Shown: positions 17,086 through 25,298 of the stretch, in pieces | Numbering within the stretch: position 1 is the stretch's first letter | Layout of the letters: each line of letters starts with the position of its first letter | DNA from: an uncultured Lachnospiraceae bacterium | GTDB taxonomy: Bacteria; Bacillota; Clostridia; Lachnospirales; Lachnospiraceae | DNA: 58,190 nucleotides | Direction: 5' to 3' | Assembly: GCA_910577785.1 (NCBI GenBank) | Contig: CAJTNT010000019.1 | Location: 18,252 to 76,441 of the forward strand | Notes under the pieces: model-generated | The model's database searches: none | What the model was told of the DNA's origin: nothing | What the model saw: only the letters and a program-made list of their open reading frames with translations | Translations under genes and position numbers: made by a program

Positions 17086-18282
17086 TTATTTCTCTTTGAC
17101 TAAGGCTACTGTCTCCCGTGCAATCGCCAGCTCCTCGTTGGTAGGCAGGCACAATACGGTCACCTTAGAATCGGGAGTGGAAATCACCTTCTCTTCGCCC
17201 CTTACCTTGTTGGCTTCCTCATCAATAGAGACTCCTAGGTAGCCCAGGTAATCGCAGATGCCTTGACGGGTATTGGGGCCATTCTCACCCACGCCTGCCG
17301 TAAAGCAGATGACGTCCACGCCGTTCATAGCCGCCACATAGGCTCCCACATATTTTGCCGCACGGTAAATAAATGTATTCAAGGCACGGATCCCAGCATG
17401 GTCATCTTTGGCAGCGGCAGCTTCCAGATCACGGAAATCACTGGAAATATTAGACAGTCCCTGCACGCCGGATTTCTTGTTCAGTATATTCATGATGCCT
17501 TCCAGATCCAGGCCTTCCTTTTTGGCAAGGAACTCCATGGCGCCTGGGTCGATGTCCCCGGAGCGGGTTCCCATAATCAGGCCCTCCAGCGGGGTCAGTC
17601 CCATAGAGGTGTCCACGGACTTCCCATTCTTCACAGCACAGATGGAAGCGCCGTTGCCCAGATGGCATACGATAGTCTTCAGCTCTTCGTAAGGCTTCCC
17701 CACGATCTCTGCCGCGCGCTTGGACACATAGCTGTGGGAGGTGCCATGGAACCCATATCTCCTGAGCTTGTATTTCTCATAATAGCCGTAATCAATCCCA
17801 TAGAGATATGCTTCTTCTGGCATCGTCTGATGGAAGGCCGTGTCAAAGACGCCTACCATCGGCACACCTGGCATCAGTTCCTGACAGGCGCGTACCCCAA
17901 TCAGGTTGGCCGGGTTGTGGAGGGGCGCCAGATCACTGCATTCTTCGATTACCTTCAGCACTTCCTCATTGAGGATGGTGGAAGCCGCAAATTTCTCGCC
18001 GCCATGCACAATCCTATGGCCGACTGCCCCAATTTCCCCAAGGCTGCCCAAAACCCCGGTCTTGGGATTTACCAATGCCTCCAATACCATCTGGATGGCC
18101 TGCTTGTGGGTGGGCATATCTGCCTCTGTAATCTCTTTCTCACCGCCTGCCTTCTGGTAAACCAGACGGCCATCCAGGCCAATCCTCTCGCATAACCCCT
18201 TTGCCAAAACCTCCTCTGAATCAGAATTGATCACCTGATATTTCAAAGATGAACTTCCACAATTTACCACTAATATGTTCAT
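17086..18282 (-). CDS. ackA: Acetate kinase
   Basis: Interconverts acetyl phosphate + ADP and acetate + ATP, the main ATP-yielding fermentation step in this group. The 398-residue protein has N-terminal MNILVVNCGSSSLKYQV, GHRIVHGGEKF, VFDTAFHQTMPEEAYLYG, the active-site segment YGFHGTSHSYVS, and FTAGVGENGPNTR. The start at 18282 follows AAGGAGAAGAAGG; the open frame upstream to 18501 is leader sequence. No phosphotransacetylase gene is adjacent. A candidate promoter 300 bases upstream implies a long leader. Confidence 0.95.
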   Translation of the reverse strand: MNILVVNCGSSSLKYQVINSDSEEVLAKGLCERIGLDGRLVYQKAGGEKEITEADMPTHKQAIQMVLEALVNPKTGVLGSLGEIGAVGHRIVHGGEKFAASTILNEEVLKVIEECSDLAPLHNPANLIGVRACQELMPGVPMVGVFDTAFHQTMPEEAYLYGIDYGYYEKYKLRRYGFHGTSHSYVSKRAAEIVGKPYEELKTIVCHLGNGASICAVKNGKSVDTSMGLTPLEGLIMGTRSGDIDPGAMEFLAKKEGLDLEGIMNILNKKSGVQGLSNISSDFRDLEAAAAKDDHAGIRALNTFIYRAAKYVGAYVAAMNGVDVICFTAGVGENGPNTRQGICDYLGYLGVSIDEEANKVRGEEKVISTPDSKVTVLCLPTNEELAIARETVALVKEK

Positions 18283-18577
18283 TTCCTTCTTCTCCTTTTT
18301 TCTTGAATTTGTATCCCCATAGCGGATAAAATCTGCATAAGAACCACGCCAGCCGCAGCCTGCCCGCCCGCTTCTTCCCTGCGCAGCGGCCAACCCGCAG
18401 CCTGCCGCCCCCAGCGCCCGTCCGCACGGAGCTGCCAATCTGTCCAAATCTACACACATACGCCAATCTCTGAATGTTTCCATAGGGAGGCTGTCCCACA
18501 CCTACACCCTTGCCCTATCTCTCCATTGCAGATGCATAACTTCTCCAAAGCATCTCCTGCTTTTGTCATCCCATACC

Positions 18578-18606
18578 ATTATAAACCAATTTACAGCCGC
18601 ATACAA
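18578..18606 (-). promoter_or_regulatory. Candidate ackA promoter with long leader
   Basis: On the minus strand TTGTAT (18606-18601) and TATAAT (18583-18578) are 17 bases apart. It would give a leader of about 290 bases to the ackA start at 18282. The leader (18283-18570) is partly very GC-rich (around 18350-18420) and holds no convincing gene. No known riboswitch was recognised. Confidence 0.6.
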
Positions 18607-18645
18607 GCCAAAATCCCCTCTATTTGGAAGGAAAGCACATAGCAT

Positions 18646-18736
18646 GTTACTATTCACGGCATGGGAGCCGCTCACTCCTAAATCATGTTCTCACGGAATG
18701 CGCAGTACCGCGCATTCCTGAGCCGTGAATAGTAAC
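18646..18736. repeat. 91-bp nested inverted repeat downstream of mnmA
   Basis: GTTACTATTCACGGC (18646-18660) is exactly inverted at 18722-18736. Inside, GGAATGCGC (18695-18703) and GCGCATTCC (18710-18718) form a second perfect stem. It starts 12 bases after the mnmA stop (minus strand), so may act as a terminator or mRNA-stabilising structure. The layout also fits a small non-autonomous mobile element or REP-like unit. Confidence 0.85.
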
Positions 18737-18747
18737 TATGGCATACC

Positions 18748-19818
18748 TCACAGAATCGTCCCTCCGCCCACCACAATATCGCCTTCATAAAATACCACTG
18801 CCTGCCCTGGCGTAATCGCGCGTACTGGCTCCTGGAACTGGCAGAGCGCCCTGTCTTCCCCTGCCGGTTCCAACGTACAGGGCGCCCCCTGGTGGTTATA
18901 GCGGATTTTCGCCACTACCTCCCGGGCTTCCTTGAGCCCAGCAATTGACATGAAATTCAGCCTGCCGGCATAGAGGGATGTCCCAAATACATCCTCACTG
19001 CTGCCAATCACCACCTGGTTTTGCTCTGGGCGTATTTCTGTAACAAACACAGGCTTGCCCATGGCAAGGCCGAGGCCTTTGCGCTGGCCAACCGTATAAT
19101 GCGTAATCCCCTTATGGCGGCCAAGGACTGTCCCATCCTTCGCCACAAAATCCCCAGGCTCCTGCGTACGCCCCGTTTCCCGGTCGATAAAGCCGGCATA
19201 ATCCTGATCGGGGATAAAGCAGATTTCCTGGCTGTCCGGCTTATCCGCCGTCTGCAGCCCCAGCCTGGCCGCTATTTCACGGATTTCTTCTTTGGTATAA
19301 TCCCCCACGGGCATCAAGGTATGGGCTAGCTGATACTGAGAAAGGCTATAGAGTGCATATGTCTGGTCTTTGGCTGCAGTGGCGGATTTCTGCAAGGCAT
19401 ACCTGCCATTTGGCAGCCTGGCCACCCTGGCATAGTGGCCGGTGGCAATATAGTCCGCGCCGATCCCTAGGCTGCGCATTAAGAGAGATTCCCATTTTAC
19501 ATAGCGGTTGCAGGCAATACAGGGGTTCGGTGTGCGCCCTTTGAGGTACTCAGAGACAAAATAATCAATGACATGTTTCTGAAATTCCGCCTTAAAATTC
19601 ATGACATAATGTGGGATTTGCAGCATTGCCGCCACACGTCTGGCATCCTCTACTGCCGACAGGCCGCAGCAGCCCCCGTTTTCCTCCTGCACTGCAGCCT
19701 CTTCCTCCTGCCAGACCTGCATGGTCACGCCAATCACCTCATAGCCCTGCTGCTTCAGCAGCCAGGCCGCCACTGAGGAATCCACGCCCCCTGACATCCC
19801 TACGATTACTTTTTTCAT
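18748..19818 (-). CDS. mnmA: tRNA-specific 2-thiouridylase MnmA
   Basis: Thiolates U34 of Lys, Glu and Gln tRNAs using sulfur passed from a cysteine desulfurase. The 356-residue protein has the ATP-binding loop GMSGGVDSS at the N-terminus, catalytic Cys in RTPNPCIACNRYVKW, second catalytic Cys in PDSQEICFIPD, and GQRKGLGLA. Its ATG overlaps the nifU stop codon (TAATG), indicating translational coupling. The NifS encoded two genes upstream is the likely sulfur donor. Confidence 0.95.
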   Translation of the reverse strand: MKKVIVGMSGGVDSSVAAWLLKQQGYEVIGVTMQVWQEEEAAVQEENGGCCGLSAVEDARRVAAMLQIPHYVMNFKAEFQKHVIDYFVSEYLKGRTPNPCIACNRYVKWESLLMRSLGIGADYIATGHYARVARLPNGRYALQKSATAAKDQTYALYSLSQYQLAHTLMPVGDYTKEEIREIAARLGLQTADKPDSQEICFIPDQDYAGFIDRETGRTQEPGDFVAKDGTVLGRHKGITHYTVGQRKGLGLAMGKPVFVTEIRPEQNQVVIGSSEDVFGTSLYAGRLNFMSIAGLKEAREVVAKIRYNHQGAPCTLEPAGEDRALCQFQEPVRAITPGQAVVFYEGDIVVGGGTIL

Positions 19819-20255
19819 TAATAATCCTCTTCCTCTTCTTCCTCTCCGATATCGCTCTTTGGCTTTTCCAGTCCTTCAATCTGGATGCCGTTTTTCTCTG
19901 CGTAATCCCAAAGGGCGGCATGGATGGCCTCCTCAGCCAGGAGGGAGCAGTGAACCTTGACAGGCGGGAGGCCGTCTAAGGCTTCCATCACTGCCTTGTT
20001 CGTCACCTGCAGCGCCTCCTGTATGCTCTTTCCCTTAACCAGTTCTGTAGCCATAGAACTGGTAGCCACGGCAGCGCCGCAGCCAAACGTCTTGAATTTC
20101 ACATCCTGGATAATCCCATTGTCGTCAATATCCAAAAAAATCCGCATAATATCGCCGCATTTGGCGTTCCCTACCGTACCTACGCCGCTGGCATTTTCAA
20201 TTTCCCCCACATTTCTAGGGTTTTTAAAATGATCCATCACTTTCTCACTATACAT
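19818..20255 (-). CDS. nifU: Fe-S cluster scaffold NifU/IscU
   Basis: Scaffold on which iron-sulfur clusters are assembled from sulfur given by NifS. The 145-residue protein has the three conserved Cys of the U-type scaffold: VGNAKCGDIM, KTFGCGAAVA and VKVHCSLLAEEA. GNAKCGD has the conserved Asp after Cys-Gly. An acidic tail (EEEEEEDY) is unusual and may be non-conserved. The start follows TGGAGGAAAACA. It lies 59 bases after nifS and overlaps mnmA. Confidence 0.93.
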   Translation of the reverse strand: MYSEKVMDHFKNPRNVGEIENASGVGTVGNAKCGDIMRIFLDIDDNGIIQDVKFKTFGCGAAVATSSMATELVKGKSIQEALQVTNKAVMEALDGLPPVKVHCSLLAEEAIHAALWDYAEKNGIQIEGLEKPKSDIGEEEEEEDY

Positions 20256-20314
20256 TGTTTTCCTCCATTTTGTGCATTTCCTCTGTAACTTATATTGAAA
20301 CTTGTATCAAACCT

Positions 20315-21508
20315 TTATTGTTTGCCAGCTTTCAGATAATCCTCATAAAGCGGCGACATCTTCCGCAGCTGCGCCACAGTCTCCTTGATCGCATCAATGG
20401 TGTAATCAATGTCCTCTTTGGTGGTATCCGCGCCCAAGGTCAGGCGCAGGGATCCATGGGCGATTTCATGGGGCAGTCCAATGGCCAGCAGCACATGCGA
20501 AGGATCCAGGGATCCCGACGTGCAGGCTGAGCCGGAAGATGCGCAGATTTTCTTCATATCCAGCATAATCAGCAAAGACTCCCCCTCCACAAACTGGAAG
20601 CACAGGTTTACGTTGTTGGGCAGGCGCTCCGTACGGTGTCCATTGACCCTGGTATAGGGAATTTCCTTCAGCACACGGCCAATCATATAATCCCGCAGTT
20701 CCCTCTCTCTGGCAGCACGCCCTTCCATATCCGCCAGCGCCAGCTCTGTGGCTTTGCCAAAGCCAACGATTCCTGGTACGTTTTCCGTGCCTGCACGGCG
20801 CCTGCGCTCCTGCGCGCCGCCATGAAGGAAGGAGCGGATCTTCACGCCCTTGCGGATGTACAGGAAGCCGATGCCCTTCGGCCCGTTCAGCTTGTGGCCG
20901 CTGGCGCTCATCATATCAATATTGCAGGCATCCACATCAATGGGCACCTGGCCAAAGGCCTGCACGGCGTCTGTATGGAAGAGGACGCCATGCTCCCTGG
21001 CAAGCCTGCCGATTTCCGCTATCGGCTCAATGGTGCCGATTTCATTGTTGGCAAACATAACCGTAATCAGGATGGTGGTGGGGCGGATGGCTTTTTTCAG
21101 TTCATCCAGCTTCACAACCCCAAACTCATCCACATCCAGATACGTCACCTCAAACCCCTGCTGCTCCAGCCACTGGCAGGTGTGCAGCACGGCATGGTGC
21201 TCAATCTTGCTGGTGATGATGTGGTTCCCCTTGCCCCTATAGGCCTCTGCGGCCGCCTTGATCGCCCAGTTATCTGACTCGCTTCCCCCTGCTGTAAAAT
21301 AAATCTCGTTCCCCTTGGCGCCAATCGCCCCTGCGATCTGCTCCCTGGCCTGGGAAATGGCTCCCTTGCTCTTAGCGCCAAATTCATAGACGGTAGAAGC
21401 ATTGCCATAAAATTCTGTAAAATAGGGAAGCATTGCCTCCACGACTTCCGGCGCTGTCTTGGTCGTCGCCGCATTGTCCAAATATATCATTTTTTGCTCT
21501 TTTTCCAT
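20315..21508 (-). CDS. nifS: Cysteine desulfurase NifS/IscS
   Basis: PLP-dependent release of sulfur from cysteine for Fe-S clusters and tRNA thiolation. The 397-residue protein has IYLDNAATTKTAPEVVEAM, NEIYFTAGGSESDNWAIK, the PLP-Lys segment DMMSASGHKLNGPKGIGFLY, and the active-site Cys in CASSGSACTSGSLDPSHV. The start MEKEQK follows GGAGGAAAT; MIYLDN six residues later lacks as good a site. Gene order Rrf2-nifS-nifU-mnmA indicates one operon. Confidence 0.95.
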   Translation of the reverse strand: MEKEQKMIYLDNAATTKTAPEVVEAMLPYFTEFYGNASTVYEFGAKSKGAISQAREQIAGAIGAKGNEIYFTAGGSESDNWAIKAAAEAYRGKGNHIITSKIEHHAVLHTCQWLEQQGFEVTYLDVDEFGVVKLDELKKAIRPTTILITVMFANNEIGTIEPIAEIGRLAREHGVLFHTDAVQAFGQVPIDVDACNIDMMSASGHKLNGPKGIGFLYIRKGVKIRSFLHGGAQERRRRAGTENVPGIVGFGKATELALADMEGRAARERELRDYMIGRVLKEIPYTRVNGHRTERLPNNVNLCFQFVEGESLLIMLDMKKICASSGSACTSGSLDPSHVLLAIGLPHEIAHGSLRLTLGADTTKEDIDYTIDAIKETVAQLRKMSPLYEDYLKAGKQ

Positions 21509-21532
21509 ATTTCCTCCAATCTACACATACAT

Positions 21533-21991
21533 TTAGGAACAGCCGCCGGAGCCTGGCTGATTGGCCAGCAGCCCCTTGCTCTCCCGGACAAGCTCCCCAA
21601 TATAAATGCTGTCCACAGTATCATTGATACTGTCATTAATGCGCTTCCACACAATTTTGCTGACACACTGGGAAGAGCCGCTGCATTGGGATGCCTGGCC
21701 GCTTTCAATCCCTGCGCACTCCACCGGAGCCAGATCCCCTTCCAGGGCGCGCAGCACATCTCCGACAGAAATCTCATCCATCGGCCTTGCAACCGTATAG
21801 CCCCCATTGACGCCCCGGACGCTTTCCACCAGGCCGGCCTTTTTCAGCATAGCCATCAGCTTCTCCAGATAGCTGATGGAGATTTCCTGCCTCTGGGCAA
21901 TGCTTAGGATAGAGACTGGCTGCCCTTCCCCGCTGGCCGCCAGATCAATAAATGCCCGTAGCCCATACTTTCCTTTTGTAGATAATTTCAA
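21533..21991 (-). CDS. Rrf2-family Fe-S-type regulator (IscR-like)
   Basis: A 152-residue winged-helix repressor. The N-terminus MKLSTKGKYGLRAFIDLA and ISISYLEKLMAMLKKAGLVESVRGVNGGY are classic Rrf2/IscR. Three Cys (VECAGIESGQASQCSGSSQC) match the cluster-binding loop, and the protein ends GGCS. It uses a TTG start after GAGGTGG. Being first in the nifS-nifU-mnmA operon, with an operator-like repeat just downstream of a strong promoter, it probably represses the operon when Fe-S supply is adequate (inferred from E. coli IscR). Confidence 0.9.
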   Translation of the reverse strand: MKLSTKGKYGLRAFIDLAASGEGQPVSILSIAQRQEISISYLEKLMAMLKKAGLVESVRGVNGGYTVARPMDEISVGDVLRALEGDLAPVECAGIESGQASQCSGSSQCVSKIVWKRINDSINDTVDSIYIGELVRESKGLLANQPGSGGCS

Positions 21992-22007
21992 TTTACCACC
22001 TCTTTAT

Positions 22008-22074
22008 AAAATCGGAGTGTTTTAGTCGGATTTTTCCACAAACGCATAGTACCATGATTTTATTCTGCTGTCAA
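22008..22074 (-). promoter_or_regulatory. Promoter and Rrf2 operator of the Fe-S operon
   Basis: On the minus strand TTGACA (22074-22069) and TACTAT (22051-22046) are 17 bases apart, close to the sigma-A consensus. Just downstream (22035-22008) AAATCCGACTAAAACACTCC continues into GATTTT: ends AAATC/GATTT are inverted and the half-site TCCGA occurs twice. This resembles Rrf2-type operators and would sit over the transcription start. Divergent spoVB begins at 22155. Confidence 0.72.
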
Positions 22075-22154
22075 GATTATTTTTTATTCATGCATGTTGC
22101 GGATTTCCTCCTCATAGATTGAATAGAGACTTACATTGCACTTCCGGAGGTTTT

Positions 22155-23525
22155 ATGAATCATCGTTCCCTACACAGCCATCCACTGGTTACCGGCACGC
22201 TGCTGCTGACCGTCACCGGGCTGCTCTCCCGGATCATCGGCTTTTTCTTTAGAATATTCCTTTCCCAGTCCATTGGTGCCGAGGCGATGGGAATTTATCA
22301 GCTGACGTTCCCCATCCACGTACTCACAATTTCCCTGACTTCCTCCGCCATCCAGACCGCCATTTCGCGCTTTGTGGCGCAGGCGGCCATTTCCGGGGGA
22401 CAGGCGGGCGTTTCTGGCGGACAGGCGGGCAGGCAGGCCGGGACACTGGCGGGCAGGCGGATTTCCTGCAATGGGCGCTGCTACCTTGCAGGCGGGCTTT
22501 TCCTGTCCCTGTCCCTGTCTGTCTTCTGCACGGTATTCCTGTACCGCTATTCCGACTGGATTGCCATCCGTTTCCTAGAAGAAGCCCGCTGCGCGCCGCT
22601 GCTGCGGGTACTTGCCTTCACTGTCCCCTTCGGGGCGATCCATGGCTGCTTTAATGGGTACTTCTATGGATTGAAGAAGACCTTTGCCCCCGCCTTCTCC
22701 CAGCTGGTGGAACAGGTGGCAAGGGTGGCCAGCGTATGGCTGTTCTTTGAGATTTCGATGGAAAAACACCAGGCGATTTCTCTGAGCCTGGTGTCCTGGG
22801 GGATAGTCGTAGGGGAAGCGGCCGCTATCTTCTTCTGTGTAAGCTTCCTGCCCAGGGGAAGGGCGCAGGGCAGCCGTTTTGCAGCCATACGGCAAATTTT
22901 CCAGATGTCGCTGCCCCTAAGCGCCAACCGGATGCTGGTCAATATCCTGCAGAGCCTGGAGGCGGTGATGATCCCTGGTCAGCTGCGGCAATTTGGTTAT
23001 TCTGCTTCGGAATCTTTAAGCGTATACGGCATCCTTACGGGGATGGCTCTGCCGATGGTACTGTTCCCTTCCGTGCTAACCAATTCGGTCTCCGTGCTGC
23101 TGCTGCCTGCGGTTGCGGAAGCGCAGGAAAAAAGGGATCGGCAGTATATCCTGGATGCTGTCAGAAAGGCTTGTTTTTACTGTATCCTGTTGGGACTAGG
23201 GTGTACTTTTATTTTCCTGATCCTGGGAAACTGGATGGGGCGTACGCTGTTTGGGAATACGCTGGCAGGGACATTTATTGTGACTTTGGGCTGGATCTGC
23301 CCGTTCCTCTATCTCTCCACCACGCTGCACAGTATTTTGAATGGGCTGGGGAAGACGACTTCCACGTTTCTGCTGAATGTGCTGGGGCTGGGTGTGCGGA
23401 TTGGGTTTGTACTGTACGGGATTCCTGTGGCGGGGATTAAGGGATATCTTTGGGGGATCCTGATTAGCCAGGGCATCATGGCCGGAGGCGCGCTGGGGCT
23501 GATATTGAGGAAGGATGTTGTATAG
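22155..23525 (+). CDS. spoVB: SpoVB-like lipid-linked sugar flippase (MOP superfamily)
   Basis: A multi-pass membrane protein of 456 residues, probably flipping a lipid-linked cell-wall or spore-cortex precursor. It has about 12-14 hydrophobic segments. N-terminal TGLLSRIIGFFFRIFLSQSIGAEAMGIYQL and AIQTAISRFVAQ are typical of the SpoVB/MurJ-like branch. The ATG at 22155 follows CCGGAGG. A Gly/Gln/Ala-rich loop (about residues 80-104) is encoded by short direct repeats of GGACAGGCGGGC. It is monocistronic with a terminator at 23545-23583, divergent from the Rrf2 operon. Confidence 0.82.
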   Translation: MNHRSLHSHPLVTGTLLLTVTGLLSRIIGFFFRIFLSQSIGAEAMGIYQLTFPIHVLTISLTSSAIQTAISRFVAQAAISGGQAGVSGGQAGRQAGTLAGRRISCNGRCYLAGGLFLSLSLSVFCTVFLYRYSDWIAIRFLEEARCAPLLRVLAFTVPFGAIHGCFNGYFYGLKKTFAPAFSQLVEQVARVASVWLFFEISMEKHQAISLSLVSWGIVVGEAAAIFFCVSFLPRGRAQGSRFAAIRQIFQMSLPLSANRMLVNILQSLEAVMIPGQLRQFGYSASESLSVYGILTGMALPMVLFPSVLTNSVSVLLLPAVAEAQEKRDRQYILDAVRKACFYCILLGLGCTFIFLILGNWMGRTLFGNTLAGTFIVTLGWICPFLYLSTTLHSILNGLGKTTSTFLLNVLGLGVRIGFVLYGIPVAGIKGYLWGILISQGIMAGGALGLILRKDVV

Positions 23526-23544
23526 GAGGGTAGGTACATAGAAT

Positions 23545-23583
23545 CCCCCAAAAAGCATAGAACGGATCCCAGCTTTTTGGGGG
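23545..23583 (+). terminator. Terminator of spoVB
   Basis: CCCCCAAAAAGC (23545-23556) and GCTTTTTGGGGG (23572-23583) form a perfect 12-bp stem with a 15-base loop, followed by ACGTTTTCTTT. It is also placed to stop the convergent gene ending at 23640. Confidence 0.85.
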
Positions 23584-23639
23584 ACGTTTTCTTTGATCTC
23601 CAGAAAGCAGACGGCTTGTCAGATGAATTGCTGCTTTAC

Positions 23640-25217
23640 TTATGCTTTTTTCATCCTCTCTATCACACAGCTGTGCGGTTTGTTGGCATTATCCCGATCA
23701 TAATTGATTCCTACAGCCAGTATTTCCCCCGCATATCCTTCCAATGCCTGCGTATACTGTCTGTCTTTGATCTGCTGTATCGCTGTGTGAGCCGTCTTGC
23801 CATATTTTAATTCTACAATAATCGCCGGTTTATTTACGGAAGGCAGCGGCAAAAACACGACATCAGCAAAGCCATGTCCTGTGGGCAGCTCCCTTATGAG
23901 CCTGTAATCTTTTCTTGCACTGTAATATGCAAGGCCAATCGCACACGCCAATGAATTTTCATCATTATAAGTCAGAATCGAGGCCGCTTCTGTATGCGCC
24001 CTGTCAATCCCCGCAGAAACGCTTGCCTCATCACCATTCAGCGTATCTTCCAGCAGTTGGTCTGAGGCCTTCAAAATGCGCACAATTTCCGGCCAGCCGC
24101 TTACACGCATGGCATTTTCAAACTCTCCAATGATTTCCTTATTGGGAATAAACGCTTCTTCTTCTCTGGAATCATAGGCAAGATATCCCAAATGAATCAA
24201 CAGCGTAAGCACATCATCTTTTGTCCTGAGATTTTTCATGTCATTCTGAAAACTCCGCATATTGACTCTGACGCGTCCGCCGCCAAGCATCTGTACAATA
24301 TCTGGGCGAAGTCCATCGAAATCCATATCTATATAAACTTTCAGGGCTTCATAAGTCTCTGTGGAAGTCCAATAATTTGACAGTATGCGGTTTTTCATTG
24401 CTGCCACGACAGACCTTGGATTATAGATATGCTGGAATTTTCGAAACTGATATCCATCATACCAGTTACTGATCTGGGCAAAATCCATGCCATATTTTTC
24501 ACATAACACTTTTACCTCATGTTCCGTAAAGCCAGTATATTCCTCAAAAGCAAACGGATTTGTCATGGAATACTCCCAGAACATATTCAAGGCTGAATGC
24601 TGGCCATATTTCTTTATAGGAAGAATACCTGTCATATAGGCAAGCGCGACATACGGCTGGTCCTTTAAAAGATTCCTAAAAAAATCCAGATACCGCTTCT
24701 GCAGCATTTCCGACTCCTGCCTTTCACGCATGACACAGTCCCACTCGTCAATCAGAAAAATGAATTGCTTATCCGTTTTGGCATAGATTTTGCGAAACGC
24801 AGCGGCAAGCCCTAGTTCACGCCCCTTTAGAACCGTTCCATACGCTTCGTTTAATTCTTCCAGTACTTCCTGTTCCAGATATTCTGTCACCTTCCCAGAA
24901 GCGGCCTCAATTAGAAATTGCTGCATATTCAGAAAAACGACATCATATCGGTTCAAATACTCCTGATACGTTGGATCCTCCGCAATGCTGTATCCTGCAA
25001 ACAGCTCTTGGGAATCGCAGCCACGGCTGTAATATGCAGCAAGCATTTTCAGAGCCATGGATTTTCCAAAACGTCTGGGCCTGCTCACGCAAAGATACTT
25101 CTGCTCTGTATTGACGCACTTATTTGTCTCTGCAATCAGCCCTGTCTTATCCACATAAATCTCAGAACGGACAGACTCCCAAAAACCCCTGTTCCCCGGA
25201 TTCAGATAAATGCCCAT
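23640..25217 (-). CDS. AAA-ATPase / PD-(D/E)XK nuclease-like protein
   Basis: A 525-residue protein of the widespread anaerobe family with an N-terminal AAA-type ATPase (about 1-280) and a C-terminal PD-(D/E)XK domain. Seen: YVDKTGLIAE, Walker A-like CVSRPRRFGKSMALKML, Walker B-like FIFLIDEWDCVMRE, a NPFAFEEYTGFTEHEV linker, and nuclease motif GFADVVFLPLP followed by AIIVELKYGK (Asp, Glu, Lys). The start follows AAGGAAAAGGGGG. The family is often multicopy in Lachnospiraceae and its role is unproven (suspected mobile or defence-related). It stands alone here. Confidence 0.85.
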   Translation of the reverse strand: MGIYLNPGNRGFWESVRSEIYVDKTGLIAETNKCVNTEQKYLCVSRPRRFGKSMALKMLAAYYSRGCDSQELFAGYSIAEDPTYQEYLNRYDVVFLNMQQFLIEAASGKVTEYLEQEVLEELNEAYGTVLKGRELGLAAAFRKIYAKTDKQFIFLIDEWDCVMRERQESEMLQKRYLDFFRNLLKDQPYVALAYMTGILPIKKYGQHSALNMFWEYSMTNPFAFEEYTGFTEHEVKVLCEKYGMDFAQISNWYDGYQFRKFQHIYNPRSVVAAMKNRILSNYWTSTETYEALKVYIDMDFDGLRPDIVQMLGGGRVRVNMRSFQNDMKNLRTKDDVLTLLIHLGYLAYDSREEEAFIPNKEIIGEFENAMRVSGWPEIVRILKASDQLLEDTLNGDEASVSAGIDRAHTEAASILTYNDENSLACAIGLAYYSARKDYRLIRELPTGHGFADVVFLPLPSVNKPAIIVELKYGKTAHTAIQQIKDRQYTQALEGYAGEILAVGINYDRDNANKPHSCVIERMKKA

Positions 25218-25298
25218 TGACGCAGCCCCCTTTTCCTTCTCTTAGTATAGCAATTCTATCATTATATCTTTTATTTGTGACAATGCCATCCGCTTAAG

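Noticed and set aside
17263..18195. 310-codon plus-strand open frame
   Set aside because: Antisense shadow of acetate kinase, whose motifs are unmistakable.
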